The notes under the pieces were generated by a model. It saw nothing but the letters and a program-made list of their open reading frames with translations. It was not told the DNA's origin and searched no databases. A DNA stretch of 64,000 nucleotides from an uncultured Phycisphaerae bacterium (GTDB lineage: Bacteria > Planctomycetota > Phycisphaerae > UBA1845 > Fen-1342), in contig CALGJV010000012.1 of NCBI GenBank assembly GCA_937928595.1, positions 62,001 through 126,000 on the forward strand. Direction: 5' to 3'. Shown here piece by piece: positions 13,990 through 22,028 of the stretch. Position 1 is the first letter of the stretch; every line of letters starts with the position of its first letter. The translations under genes were made by a program, and so were the position numbers.

Positions 13990-15807
13990 ATGCCGAAACT
14001 GACGATCGACAACCTCCCTGTGGAGGTCCCCGACGGGGCCAGCGTGATCGACGCCGCCGAGCAGGCGGGCATCCGCATCCCGTCGCTGTGCTACCTGAAG
14101 AACGTGCAGGCGATCGGCGCCTGCCGCGTGTGCGTCGTCGAGATCGAGGGCGCCCGCGGCCTCATCGCCGCGTGCAGCCAGCCGGCGACCGAGGGCATGA
14201 AGGTCAGGACCAACACCCGTCGCGTCCGCGAGGCCCGACGGACGGTCGTCGAGCTACTGCTCTCCGAGCACGACGGCGATTGCCAGGTCTGCGACCGCAA
14301 CGACGACTGCGAGCTCCAGGCGCTCGCCCGCGAGCTGGGCATCAAGGAGGTCCGGTACGCCGGCGGCAAGGCCCGCCGGTATCAGGACATGACGACGCCG
14401 GCCCTGGTGCGCGACACCGCCAAGTGCGTCGCCTGCCGCCGCTGCGTGACGGTCTGCAACCAGACGCAGGGCGTGGCGGCGCTCTGGCCGCAGAACCGCG
14501 GCTTCAACACCGTCATCGGACCGGCCTTCTGCCAGAACCTGGACGACGTGGTGTGTGTCCAGTGCGGGCAGTGCGGGGCCGTCTGCCCGGTCGGCGCGAT
14601 CACTGAGCGCGACCACATCGGCGACGTCTGGGCCGCACTGGACGATCCGTCCATGCACGTGATCGTGCAGACCGCGCCGGCCATCCGCGCTGCGCTGGGC
14701 GAGTGCTTCGGCTATCCCCCGGGCACGCTCGTGACCGGCAAGATGGCGACGGCGCTGCGCCGCCTGGGCTTCGCGGCCGTGTTCGACACCAACTTCACCG
14801 CCGACCTGACCATCATCGAGGAGGGCACCGAGCTGCTCATGCGGCTCAAGCAGGCCCTCGCGGGCTCGAGCGGCGGCCGCAAGAAGGGCGGCAACGGGCA
14901 CGGGCACGACCAGGCCTACGGCCCGGTCCCGATGTTCACGAGCTGCTCGCCCGGGTGGATCAAGTTCATGGAGCACTTCTACCCGGACCTGACGCCCAAC
15001 CTCTCGACCTGCAAGAGCCCGCAGCAGATGTTCGGCGCGGTCGCCAAGACCTACTACGCCGGGAAGATCGGCAAGCGGGCCGAGGACATCTATGTCGTGT
15101 CGGTCATGCCGTGCACGGCCAAGAAGTACGAGTGCCAGCGGCCCGAGATGACCGGCAGCGGCGTGCGGGACGTGGACGCGGTGCTGACGACGCGCGAGCT
15201 GGCCCGCATGATCAAGCAGGCCGGCATCGACTTCGCCAAGCTGCCGGACAGCGCCATGGACGCCCCGCTGGGCCTGTCCACCGGCGCGGCCGACATCTTC
15301 GCGAACACGGGCGGCGTCATGGAGGCCGCGTTGCGGACGGCGTGGGAGCTGGTCACCGGTAGGCCGCTGCCGTTCGAGAACCTGCACGTGGCGCCGGTCG
15401 CGGGGCTCGAGGGCATCAAGGAGGCCTCGGCGAAGATTACCGGCGCCGTGCCGGCCTGGTCGTTCCTCGAGGGCGTCACGCTGAAGGTGGCGGTGGCGCA
15501 CGGGCTGGGCAACGCCCGCAAGCTGATCGAGCGCATCAAGGCCGGCCAGGCGGATTACCACTTCATCGAGGTGATGACCTGCCCCGGCGGGTGCGTCGGC
15601 GGCGGCGGCCAGCCGCGGCTGACGACCGACGACGCGCGGCGGGCCCGCATTGCGGCGATCTACCGCGAGGACGAGGGCAAGCCGCTGCGCAAGTCGCACG
15701 AGAACCCCGCCGTGCAACAGCTCTACCGGGAGTTCCTGGGCGAACCGCTGGGCGAGAAGTCGCACCAGCTTCTGCACACGAAGTACGTCGCACGGGCCAA
15801 GGTTTAG
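13990..15807 (+). CDS. hydA: [FeFe]-hydrogenase catalytic subunit HydA
   Basis: A 605-residue modular hydrogenase. N-terminal NuoG-like [2Fe-2S] domain (Cys34, 45, 48, 62), His-ligated [4Fe-4S] (His94, Cys98, 101, 107), two ferredoxin clusters (Cys146/149/152/156 and Cys189/192/195/199), then the H-cluster domain from about 222. L2 is MPCTAKKYE (373-381) and L3 is EVMTCPGGCVGGGG (527-540). L1 reads TSCSPGW (317-323) instead of the textbook TSCCPxW. A Gly/Lys/His-rich insert lies at 293-311. The longer C-terminal [2Fe-2S] domain of some HydA proteins is absent. The domain order and the hydC/hydB neighbours place it with trimeric, probably electron-bifurcating enzymes that couple H2 to ferredoxin and NAD(H). 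No signal peptide is seen, so it is cytoplasmic. Confidence 0.95.
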   Translation: MPKLTIDNLPVEVPDGASVIDAAEQAGIRIPSLCYLKNVQAIGACRVCVVEIEGARGLIAACSQPATEGMKVRTNTRRVREARRTVVELLLSEHDGDCQVCDRNDDCELQALARELGIKEVRYAGGKARRYQDMTTPALVRDTAKCVACRRCVTVCNQTQGVAALWPQNRGFNTVIGPAFCQNLDDVVCVQCGQCGAVCPVGAITERDHIGDVWAALDDPSMHVIVQTAPAIRAALGECFGYPPGTLVTGKMATALRRLGFAAVFDTNFTADLTIIEEGTELLMRLKQALAGSSGGRKKGGNGHGHDQAYGPVPMFTSCSPGWIKFMEHFYPDLTPNLSTCKSPQQMFGAVAKTYYAGKIGKRAEDIYVVSVMPCTAKKYECQRPEMTGSGVRDVDAVLTTRELARMIKQAGIDFAKLPDSAMDAPLGLSTGAADIFANTGGVMEAALRTAWELVTGRPLPFENLHVAPVAGLEGIKEASAKITGAVPAWSFLEGVTLKVAVAHGLGNARKLIERIKAGQADYHFIEVMTCPGGCVGGGGQPRLTTDDARRARIAAIYREDEGKPLRKSHENPAVQQLYREFLGEPLGEKSHQLLHTKYVARAKV

Positions 15808-15817
15808 CCCGCCCGCT

Positions 15818-15848
15818 CGCGGGGACGGACCGGCCGTCCGTCCCCGCG
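15818..15848 (+). other. Perfect 13-bp hairpin after hydA
   Basis: CGCGGGGACGGAC (15818-15830) and GTCCGTCCCCGCG (15836-15848) are perfect inverted arms with a 5-base loop, starting 11 bases after the hydA stop and ending 32 bases before the first response regulator. No T-run follows. It may attenuate or process the transcript so that the regulators are made at a different level from the enzyme. Confidence 0.55.
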
Positions 15849-15880
15849 GCTGTGGCCCGCCGCGATTGCGGAGAGTGCGC

Positions 15881-16300
15881 ATGCCCGAGCCCGCCCCGCT
15901 CATCCTCCTCGTCGACGACGATGTCGATTTCCTCGACATCAACCGGCAGGTGCTCGAGCCGCGCGGCTACCGCGTCGTCGCGGTGACCGACCCGGTCGCC
16001 GCCTGGGAGCGCATTCAGCAGGAGCCGCCCGCGCTAGTCATCACCGACCTCATGATGAGCGCGCTCGACTCCGGGTTCTCGCTCACGCGCCGGCTGCGCG
16101 AGGACCCGCGCTTCGGCGCACTCCCCATCATCCTCGTGACCGCCGTCAGCAGTTCCCTCGGCCTCGACTTCCGCCCGCGGACGCCCGCCGACCTGGCCGC
16201 GCTCGGCGTCGACGCCTTCTTCGACAAGCCCGTCCGGCCGCAGGCCCTGCTCGACAAGGTCGCCGAGCTGCTGGCCCGCGGCCGCCCGGAGACGCCCTGA
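15881..16300 (+). CDS. Receiver-only response regulator
   Basis: A 139-residue single CheY-like receiver domain with no output domain. The acidic pocket is Asp12-Asp14 (LLVDDD), the phosphoacceptor is Asp56 (VITDLMM), the switch Thr is in LVTAVSS, and the Lys is in FFDKPV. An insertion between beta4 and alpha4 (SSSLGLDFRPRTPADLAALG) is shared in form with the next protein. The stop overlaps the next start (ATGA). It is co-directional with hydA after a strong hairpin. The phosphodonor is unknown; the kinase-like ATPases upstream are candidates. Confidence 0.88.
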   Translation: MPEPAPLILLVDDDVDFLDINRQVLEPRGYRVVAVTDPVAAWERIQQEPPALVITDLMMSALDSGFSLTRRLREDPRFGALPIILVTAVSSSLGLDFRPRTPADLAALGVDAFFDKPVRPQALLDKVAELLARGRPETP

Positions 16301-16689
16301 TGCCCCACACGATCCTCGTCGTGGATGACGACCCGGACACGCTGAGCCGGATGCGCCGGCACCTCACGCAATGGGGCTTCGACGTCCGGACCGCGGACAG
16401 CCTGAAGCAGGCCGACGCCGCCCTGCGCGAGCAGCGCCCCGATCTCGCCATCGTCGACCTGATGCTCGAAGACGTGGACAGCGGCTTCACGCTCTGCCAC
16501 CGCATCAAGCGGCAGGATCCCGCCATCCCCGTGATTCTCGTCACGGCCGTCACGCATTACACAAACCTCCAGTTCGACGCGCTCGGCCGCGAGGAGGCAG
16601 CCTGGATCAAGGCCGACGCGATCCTTCAGAAGCCGGTGCTGTTCGAGACGCTGGCCGCGCGCATTCGCCAGTTGTTGCCGGCCGATTGA
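16300..16689 (+). CDS. Second receiver-only response regulator
   Basis: A 129-residue CheY-like receiver, paralogous to the preceding protein (both have D(L)M(M/L)..DSGF after the phosphorylation site). The acidic pocket is VVDDD (Asp9-11), the phosphoacceptor Asp53 (IVDLML), the Thr in LVTAVTHY and the Lys in LQKPV. There is no DNA-binding or enzymatic output domain, so it acts through protein-protein contact. The start lies within the stop of the first regulator. A short inverted repeat (GGCGCA 16704-16709 / TGCGCC 16715-16720) follows the stop and may mark the end of the cluster. Confidence 0.88.
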   Translation: MPHTILVVDDDPDTLSRMRRHLTQWGFDVRTADSLKQADAALREQRPDLAIVDLMLEDVDSGFTLCHRIKRQDPAIPVILVTAVTHYTNLQFDALGREEAAWIKADAILQKPVLFETLAARIRQLLPAD

Positions 16690-16813
16690 CGTCCGACCGA
16701 CCGGGCGCAAGGTGTGCGCCGTCGCGGGGGCCGCGGCCTGACAGGGGGGCGCATGCCGCCTATCATGCCACGCGCCGTCGGGTGACCCCGATGCAAGCCC
16801 TGGAGGACGACGC

Positions 16814-19537
16814 GTGAGCGCCACCCCCGATCCGAGCCGGCCTGCCCCCGCGCCGGCTGCTTCGAGTGCGGTCAGCGGCCCCCGGGAATTGGAGCCGCTG
16901 CCGCTCGACGTGCATTCGCCACAGCTCACTCTGCGGGCGGCTCTGACGGGCATGGTTCTGGGCGGCCTGCTGTCGACCTGCAACGTCTACGCCGGCTTGC
17001 AGATCGGCTGGGGCTTCAACATGTCGATCACGGCCGCGCTCCTGGGCTTCGGCTTCTGGCAGCTAATGCATGTTTCGCTGCGTCGGCCCCGGTTCGGCCT
17101 GCTCGAGAGCAACATCAACATGACGGCGGCGTCGTCGGCCGCGGCCGTGTCGTCGGCCGGCCTGGTCGCGCCGATCCCGGCCCTGACGATGCTGACCGGG
17201 CAGACGCTGTCACCGCCGGCGCTGATGCTCTGGGTCTTCTCGGTGTGCATGGTGGGCATCGCGGTCGGCATCGGCCTCCGCCGGCAGATGATCATCGTGG
17301 ACAAGCTGCCGTTCGCCGCCGGGCTGGCCACCGCCGTCACGCTCCGCGAGATGTACGCGGAGGGCACGGAAGCGCTCAAGCGCGTCACGTTGCTGGCGGG
17401 CGCCGCGGTGCTGGCCGTACCGCTCAAGCTTGCGACCGCGTACCACCTGCCCCTGCTGCCGGCCAAGATGCCAAGCACGCTGGCGCCGGATGTGCGAGTC
17501 CAGGGGTTCACGCTCGGTTCGCTGACGTTCGGGCTCAACTCGACGCTGATGATGTACGGCGTGGGCGGGCTGGTTGGCATCCGGGCCTGCACGTCGATGG
17601 TCCTGGGCGGCGTGCTGGCCTGGGGTGTGTTCGCACCGTGGCTCACGCGTGCCGGATACCTGCGGCTCGAGGTGCGGCAGCCGCTGGCGGCCGTGCCGGC
17701 CGGGGTCACACTGCCGCCCGAGCCGGAGGGCTACGCGCGTTTCGACGACGCGCGCCGCACGCTGCAATGGAAGGGCGTCATGACGCCGGCCGAGCGTGAC
17801 GCGCTCCTGGCGCAGAGCGACGACCCGGAGTGGCGCGTGGTGATTCAGCGGCTGTACGTGGCGTCGCAACTGGAGTTCACCGCGCCGCTGGCGGCGCTGC
17901 CGAATGACGTGGCGTTCGGTCCCGGCGGCCCGGTGTCGTACGACCCGCGACGCCGGGTGCTGCACACCCGCGCCGTGCCTGACCCCGCCGCCTTGGAGGC
18001 GCTGCACCGGCTCAGCGACGATCCCGCGTACCGCGCGGCGCTGGCGGCGCTGGCCGCCGGCTTTCGGTACGAATCCCTCTGTCCGGTGCAGGTCAGCGTC
18101 GCGCTGCCCGCCTGGCCCGAGCGGCTGACGCTGCCGCGCACGGTGGCCGGCTCGCTCCGGTACGACCCGGTCGCGGGCCGGCTGGCGCTGACCGAGCCGC
18201 TCTCGTCGGCGCAGCAAGCCCAACTCGACAACTGGCTGAACGCGTACACGGCGCAGCGTTCTTCGGAAGCCGAGCGGGTCGCGCTCGTGCGGGCCGCCGT
18301 CGCCGACCTCCAGCGCCGGATCGACGCGCCGCGCCTGCCGGCGGATTTCGCCGTACCGACCGCCCTGGCGGAGCGCGTGTCCTGGGACGCCGCGCGGCAG
18401 CGGCTGATCGCGGTCGGACCGCTCAGCGCGGCCGAGGCCAGGCAGTTGAAAGCCGCGCTGCCCGAGACGGACGCGGCCTTCACCGACTACTCGGCCTCCG
18501 TGGATGCGCTGGTGCGGGCCTCGCGGCTGACGCGGGTCGAGCCGGGTTTCCGCGACCTCGTGACGTGGCTGCTGTGGCCGGGCGTGACGGCGATGGTGAT
18601 CGCGTCGCTGGTCTCGTTCGCGTTCTCGTGGCGTTCGATGTTGTCGGCCTTCGGCGGCGGGAAGCGCGACGCGGCGGCGGCCGCAGAGCCGGACGCCCAC
18701 GAGGTCTCGCGCCGCTGGTTCCTGTTCGCGGTTGTGAGCTCGCTCGGCCTGTCGGTCGTGCTTCAGGTCATCCTGTTCGACATCCAGGCGTGGGCGGCGG
18801 TGCTCGGGATTCTGCTGACGTTCGTGCTGGCGGTTGTGGCCGGACGCGTGTCGGGCGAAACGAACATCACGCCGGTCGGTGCGATGGGCAAGGTCACGCA
18901 ACTGCTGTTCGGCGTCTTGTCGCCGGGGCGACCCGAGCCGAACCTGATGGCGGCGAACGTGACGGGTGGGGCCGCCAGCCAGTGCGCCGACCTGCTGCAC
19001 GATCTCAAGACGGGGTATCTCGTCGGCGCTTCGCCGCGCAAACAGGTCATCGCCCAGACGCTGGGTGCGCTGGCCGGCTCGGTGGTCGGCTCGCTGGCCT
19101 ACCTCGTGCTCATTCCGGACCCGCGCGAGATGCTGATCACGGAGGCGTGGGCGGCGCCGGCCGTCGCGGCGTGGAAGGCCGTGGCGGAGATCTTCGCGGT
19201 GGGGCTCGCGGCGCTGCCGGCGGGCACGCCCGTGGCGATGCTCATCGCGGGCATCCTCGCGGCCGCGCTGGCGGTGGTCGAGAAGAAGGTTCCGAAGAAG
19301 TGGCGCACGTGGGTGCCGAGCCCCGCGAGCCTGGGCCTTGCCTTCGTCATCCAGATGTACACGAGCTTGACGATGTACGTCGGAGCCGTGATTGCCTGGG
19401 CGCTGGGCCGGTGGCTGCCGCGCTGGAGCGACCGGTTTCTCGTGGCGATCTGCGCGGGGCTCGTGGCGGGCGAGAGCCTGACGGGCGTCGGCCAGGCGCT
19501 CGCCGAGATCGACTGGCGGCTGCTGCTGGGCCGATAG
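16814..19537 (+). CDS. OPT-family transporter with a repetitive soluble insert
   Basis: A 907-residue polytopic membrane protein. The N-terminal third has the OPT-family pattern (TGMVLGGLLSTCNVYAGLQIG near 45-65, ESNINMTAASSAA near 98-110), and the C-terminal third resumes it (SGETNITPVGAMGKVTQ, the GGAASQCADLLHDLKTGYLVG segment). OPT proteins import oligopeptides or metal chelates by proton coupling. Between the two, residues about 283-575 form a large hydrophilic insert with at least four degenerate repeats of the form (R/S)(F/Y/W)D...RxLxxxxxxxxAxxxxL. The start is GTG with GGAGG seven bases upstream (16802-16806). The gene begins 124 bases after the receivers and may be its own unit. Confidence 0.85.
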   Translation: MSATPDPSRPAPAPAASSAVSGPRELEPLPLDVHSPQLTLRAALTGMVLGGLLSTCNVYAGLQIGWGFNMSITAALLGFGFWQLMHVSLRRPRFGLLESNINMTAASSAAAVSSAGLVAPIPALTMLTGQTLSPPALMLWVFSVCMVGIAVGIGLRRQMIIVDKLPFAAGLATAVTLREMYAEGTEALKRVTLLAGAAVLAVPLKLATAYHLPLLPAKMPSTLAPDVRVQGFTLGSLTFGLNSTLMMYGVGGLVGIRACTSMVLGGVLAWGVFAPWLTRAGYLRLEVRQPLAAVPAGVTLPPEPEGYARFDDARRTLQWKGVMTPAERDALLAQSDDPEWRVVIQRLYVASQLEFTAPLAALPNDVAFGPGGPVSYDPRRRVLHTRAVPDPAALEALHRLSDDPAYRAALAALAAGFRYESLCPVQVSVALPAWPERLTLPRTVAGSLRYDPVAGRLALTEPLSSAQQAQLDNWLNAYTAQRSSEAERVALVRAAVADLQRRIDAPRLPADFAVPTALAERVSWDAARQRLIAVGPLSAAEARQLKAALPETDAAFTDYSASVDALVRASRLTRVEPGFRDLVTWLLWPGVTAMVIASLVSFAFSWRSMLSAFGGGKRDAAAAAEPDAHEVSRRWFLFAVVSSLGLSVVLQVILFDIQAWAAVLGILLTFVLAVVAGRVSGETNITPVGAMGKVTQLLFGVLSPGRPEPNLMAANVTGGAASQCADLLHDLKTGYLVGASPRKQVIAQTLGALAGSVVGSLAYLVLIPDPREMLITEAWAAPAVAAWKAVAEIFAVGLAALPAGTPVAMLIAGILAAALAVVEKKVPKKWRTWVPSPASLGLAFVIQMYTSLTMYVGAVIAWALGRWLPRWSDRFLVAICAGLVAGESLTGVGQALAEIDWRLLLGR

Positions 19538-19629
19538 CCCCGGAGGTCCGCCCTGCGGTCTGGCAGGCCGTGCTGGGGGTTGGCGGGCGCGGCCGGGCCG
19601 TGCCCGCGCCGTTCGCCGCGCCGGCGGGC

Positions 19630-20430
19630 TCACCCCTCCGCCGACAGGTCGCCCACATACACGCGCGTGTCGTACTCGATCACCACCCGACCGCCGTCCG
19701 CGTACCGGTCGAACAGCGCCCGCAGCCGCGCGGTCAGCGCGACCCCGCGGGCGTCCGTCTCCCGCGGCATGTACGACGCCGAGAATGTCCGCCCCCGCAG
19801 ACCGTCAAAGTCGAGCACCTGCCGGTTCGGCAACTGGAAGAACGCGATGGTCTGCGGCCCGAAGAACGCCCCCAGCCGCCCGTCGCTCTCGACGTTCTGA
19901 TGCCGCACCGCGTCATAATCCGTGCCGAATTCGCGCAGCAGGGCCTCGTAATCCCGCAGAAACGGCGTGTCCTCGCGCCGCACGTTCCACAGCAGCACGA
20001 CCCGCGGCCGCCAGTCGCTCGCCGGCCGCAGGATTCGCAGGAACTCGCGGCGGGCGGCGCGCACGTCGAACCAGTGGAACGCCTGGGCCGCGGCGACCCA
20101 GTCCACGCTCGCGTCGGGCAGGCCGGTCCGCTCGGCCGACCCGGCGACGCTGCGGAACGCGGGCCACGCGGCCAGCCGGGCGGCGCCGGCCGTCCGCATC
20201 GCCTCGTTGGGTTCGACGCCGAACACGGTGTTCCCGTTGCGCAGCAGCAGCTCCGCGAAGAGGCCGGTGCCGCTGCCGACGTCGGCCACGACGTGCCTGC
20301 GTTCCAGGCCGTGGTCGCGCGTCAGGCGGGCGATGACCTCGGCCGGGTAATCGGGACGATAGCGGAGATAAGCCTCCACGCGGTCGGAGAAACGAGCGGT
20401 CGCATCCGGGGCCGGTCGGGGGATGCTCAT
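19630..20430 (-). CDS. Class I SAM-dependent methyltransferase
   Basis: A 266-residue cytoplasmic methyltransferase of the UbiE/small-molecule type. It starts MSIPRPAPDATARFSDRVE and shows the motif I loop DVGSGTGLFAELL, the acidic residue VEPNEAMR, and motif II/III region AAAQAFHWFD, as in trans-aconitate-methyltransferase-like proteins. The substrate is unknown. A TATGCT hexamer lies only seven bases before the ATG, so the mRNA may be leaderless. It is divergent from the PQQ-like propeller gene and convergent with the OPT gene. Confidence 0.88.
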   Translation of the reverse strand: MSIPRPAPDATARFSDRVEAYLRYRPDYPAEVIARLTRDHGLERRHVVADVGSGTGLFAELLLRNGNTVFGVEPNEAMRTAGAARLAAWPAFRSVAGSAERTGLPDASVDWVAAAQAFHWFDVRAARREFLRILRPASDWRPRVVLLWNVRREDTPFLRDYEALLREFGTDYDAVRHQNVESDGRLGAFFGPQTIAFFQLPNRQVLDFDGLRGRTFSASYMPRETDARGVALTARLRALFDRYADGGRVVIEYDTRVYVGDLSAEG

Positions 20431-20437
20431 GGGCGAT

Positions 20438-20468
20438 AGCATACGCGGGCCGCGCGGCGTTGTAGAAT
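20438..20468. promoter_or_regulatory. Divergent -10-like boxes
   Basis: On the minus strand TATGCT (20443-20438) precedes the methyltransferase ATG by seven bases. On the plus strand TAGAAT (20463-20468) precedes the propeller gene ATG by 61 bases. No good -35 boxes are seen for either. Confidence 0.35.
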
Positions 20469-20529
20469 CCCGCACCGTGCGGATCGGACCGGAAGCGTGC
20501 CCGGCCGCGTGCCGGCCAGGAAGGTGTGC

Positions 20530-21780
20530 ATGAACAGGTGGCGCTCCGTCCCGCTGCTCGTCGTCCTGCTTGGCGGGGGCGCGGTGCGCGGCGAGGACTG
20601 GCCGCAGTTCCGCGGCCCGCGGCGCGACAACATCTCGCGCGAGACCGGGCTGTTGCGGAGGTTCCCCGAGGGCGGACCGAAGGTGCTGTGGTCGGTCGAG
20701 GCGTGCCAGGGCTACGCGGCCGCCGCGATCGTCGGCGAGCGGGTGTTCTTCGAGGATTACAACCGCGACGAGAAACAGTGGCTGTTGCGGTGTCTGAACC
20801 TGGCGGACGGGAAGGAGCTGTGGCGGGTCAATGATCCGAAGCTCATTCGTCCGAACCACGGCATCACGCGGACGGTGCCGGCCTGCGACGGCAAGCTCGT
20901 GTTCGTGCTTGATCCGAAGTGCGTGCTGCACGCGGTCGACGCCACGAGCGGCAAAGAGGTCTGGCGGCGGGACTTTGTCGACACTTACAAGACGCAGATT
21001 CCGCCGTGGAACAACGGACAATGCCCGCTGCTCGACGGGGATCGGCTGATCGTTGCTCCCGGCGGCGCGGAAGCGCTGCTGGTGGCGCTCGACCCGGCAA
21101 CGGGGCGCGAGCTCTGGCGCACGCCCAATCCGGACAACTGGCCGATGTCGCATGCCTCGGTGATGCCGGGCGAGCTGGGCGGCGTGCGGCAGTATGTGTA
21201 CTGCACCCTCAAGGGGCTGGTGGGCGTGAACGCGGCGGACGGCAAGGTCCTTTGGCGGCACGCCCGGAAGTTTAACGTGGCGGTCGCCCCGTCGCCGTTG
21301 CCGATCGCGCCGGATCGCGTCTTCATGACGTCCGGCTACGACGCGGGCACGACCATGATCCGTGTGCACCAGGACGGCGACGCGTTCCGGACGGACAGCC
21401 TCTTCGAGCTCACCGCCGAGCAGTGGAACGCGGAGGTGCACACGCCGATCCTGTTTCGGGACAAGCTGTTTGCGGTCGGCCGCAAGGAAAAAGGGCTGTT
21501 CACGTGCCTGGAACTCGACGGCCGGACCGTGTGGACCAGCGGGGGACAGGCCAGTTTCGACCTCGGCAGTTTCCTGCTGGCCGACGGGGTGTTCTTCATT
21601 CTGGACGGCCGCACGGGCCTGCTGCGGCTGGTGGCCGCGGAGACGGGCGGCTACCGGGAGCTGGACCGGGCGCAGGTGCTGAGCGGGGACAACGTGTGGG
21701 GGCCGATGGCTCTGTCGAGCCGCAAGCTCGTGCTGCGGGACATGACGAAGATGGTGTGCATCGACGTAGCCGCGCCGTAG
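20530..21780 (+). CDS. Secreted PQQ-like beta-propeller protein
   Basis: A 416-residue protein with a signal peptide (MNRWRSVPLLVVLLGGGAVRG) and a mature start EDWPQFRGPRRDN, the usual opening of secreted planctomycete PQQ/quinoprotein-like propellers. Repeats of the type D.K.LWR / G.ELW (GKELWRVNDP, GKEVWRRDF, GRELWRTPNP, GKVLWRHARK) indicate a WD40-like propeller of about seven or eight blades. No PQQ ligand pattern of true dehydrogenases was recognised, so a scaffold or binding role in the periplasm is more likely. It has its own promoter-like box and converges on the PPIase gene. Confidence 0.85.
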   Translation: MNRWRSVPLLVVLLGGGAVRGEDWPQFRGPRRDNISRETGLLRRFPEGGPKVLWSVEACQGYAAAAIVGERVFFEDYNRDEKQWLLRCLNLADGKELWRVNDPKLIRPNHGITRTVPACDGKLVFVLDPKCVLHAVDATSGKEVWRRDFVDTYKTQIPPWNNGQCPLLDGDRLIVAPGGAEALLVALDPATGRELWRTPNPDNWPMSHASVMPGELGGVRQYVYCTLKGLVGVNAADGKVLWRHARKFNVAVAPSPLPIAPDRVFMTSGYDAGTTMIRVHQDGDAFRTDSLFELTAEQWNAEVHTPILFRDKLFAVGRKEKGLFTCLELDGRTVWTSGGQASFDLGSFLLADGVFFILDGRTGLLRLVAAETGGYRELDRAQVLSGDNVWGPMALSSRKLVLRDMTKMVCIDVAAP

Positions 21781-22028
21781 CGGGCGCCGGGGGACGGCGC
21801 CGGACGAATCGCGACGGGCGGCGCGTGCCCCGGTCGTCGCGTGTGATACCGGCCGGCGGCCGGTGAAGTCGCCGAGCCCCTCTCCTGCGCGCGTGAGGCG
21901 GGCTCGTGGGCCCCCCGCAGCATCCGAGCCCGCAGCGCAAGCGCCGGGCTGTGCCGAAGACTCCTCGGACCCGCTCGGGGACGGGCGGAGGTTCAACGCT
22001 TCACGCGCGCCGCGCCCGACATGCTGCG
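21781..22028. other. Convergent intergenic region with palindromes
   Basis: No gene is seen. ACCGGCC (21848-21854) pairs with GGCCGGT (21858-21864), and a second palindrome lies at 21926-21950. Either could help end transcription from both sides. Confidence 0.4.
21926..21950. repeat. REP-like palindrome, copy 1
   Basis: A 25-base imperfect palindrome with arms AGCCC (21928-21932) / GGGCT and inner GCGC / GCGC around AA. A related element occurs at 30309-30337, also between convergent genes. The form GAGC-CGxAGCGC-AGCG-CGGGC is shared. Confidence 0.4.

Noticed and set aside
10830-14078. 1082-codon minus-strand ORF over hydB
   Set aside because: Exact antisense of the long HydB frame with no motifs of its own.
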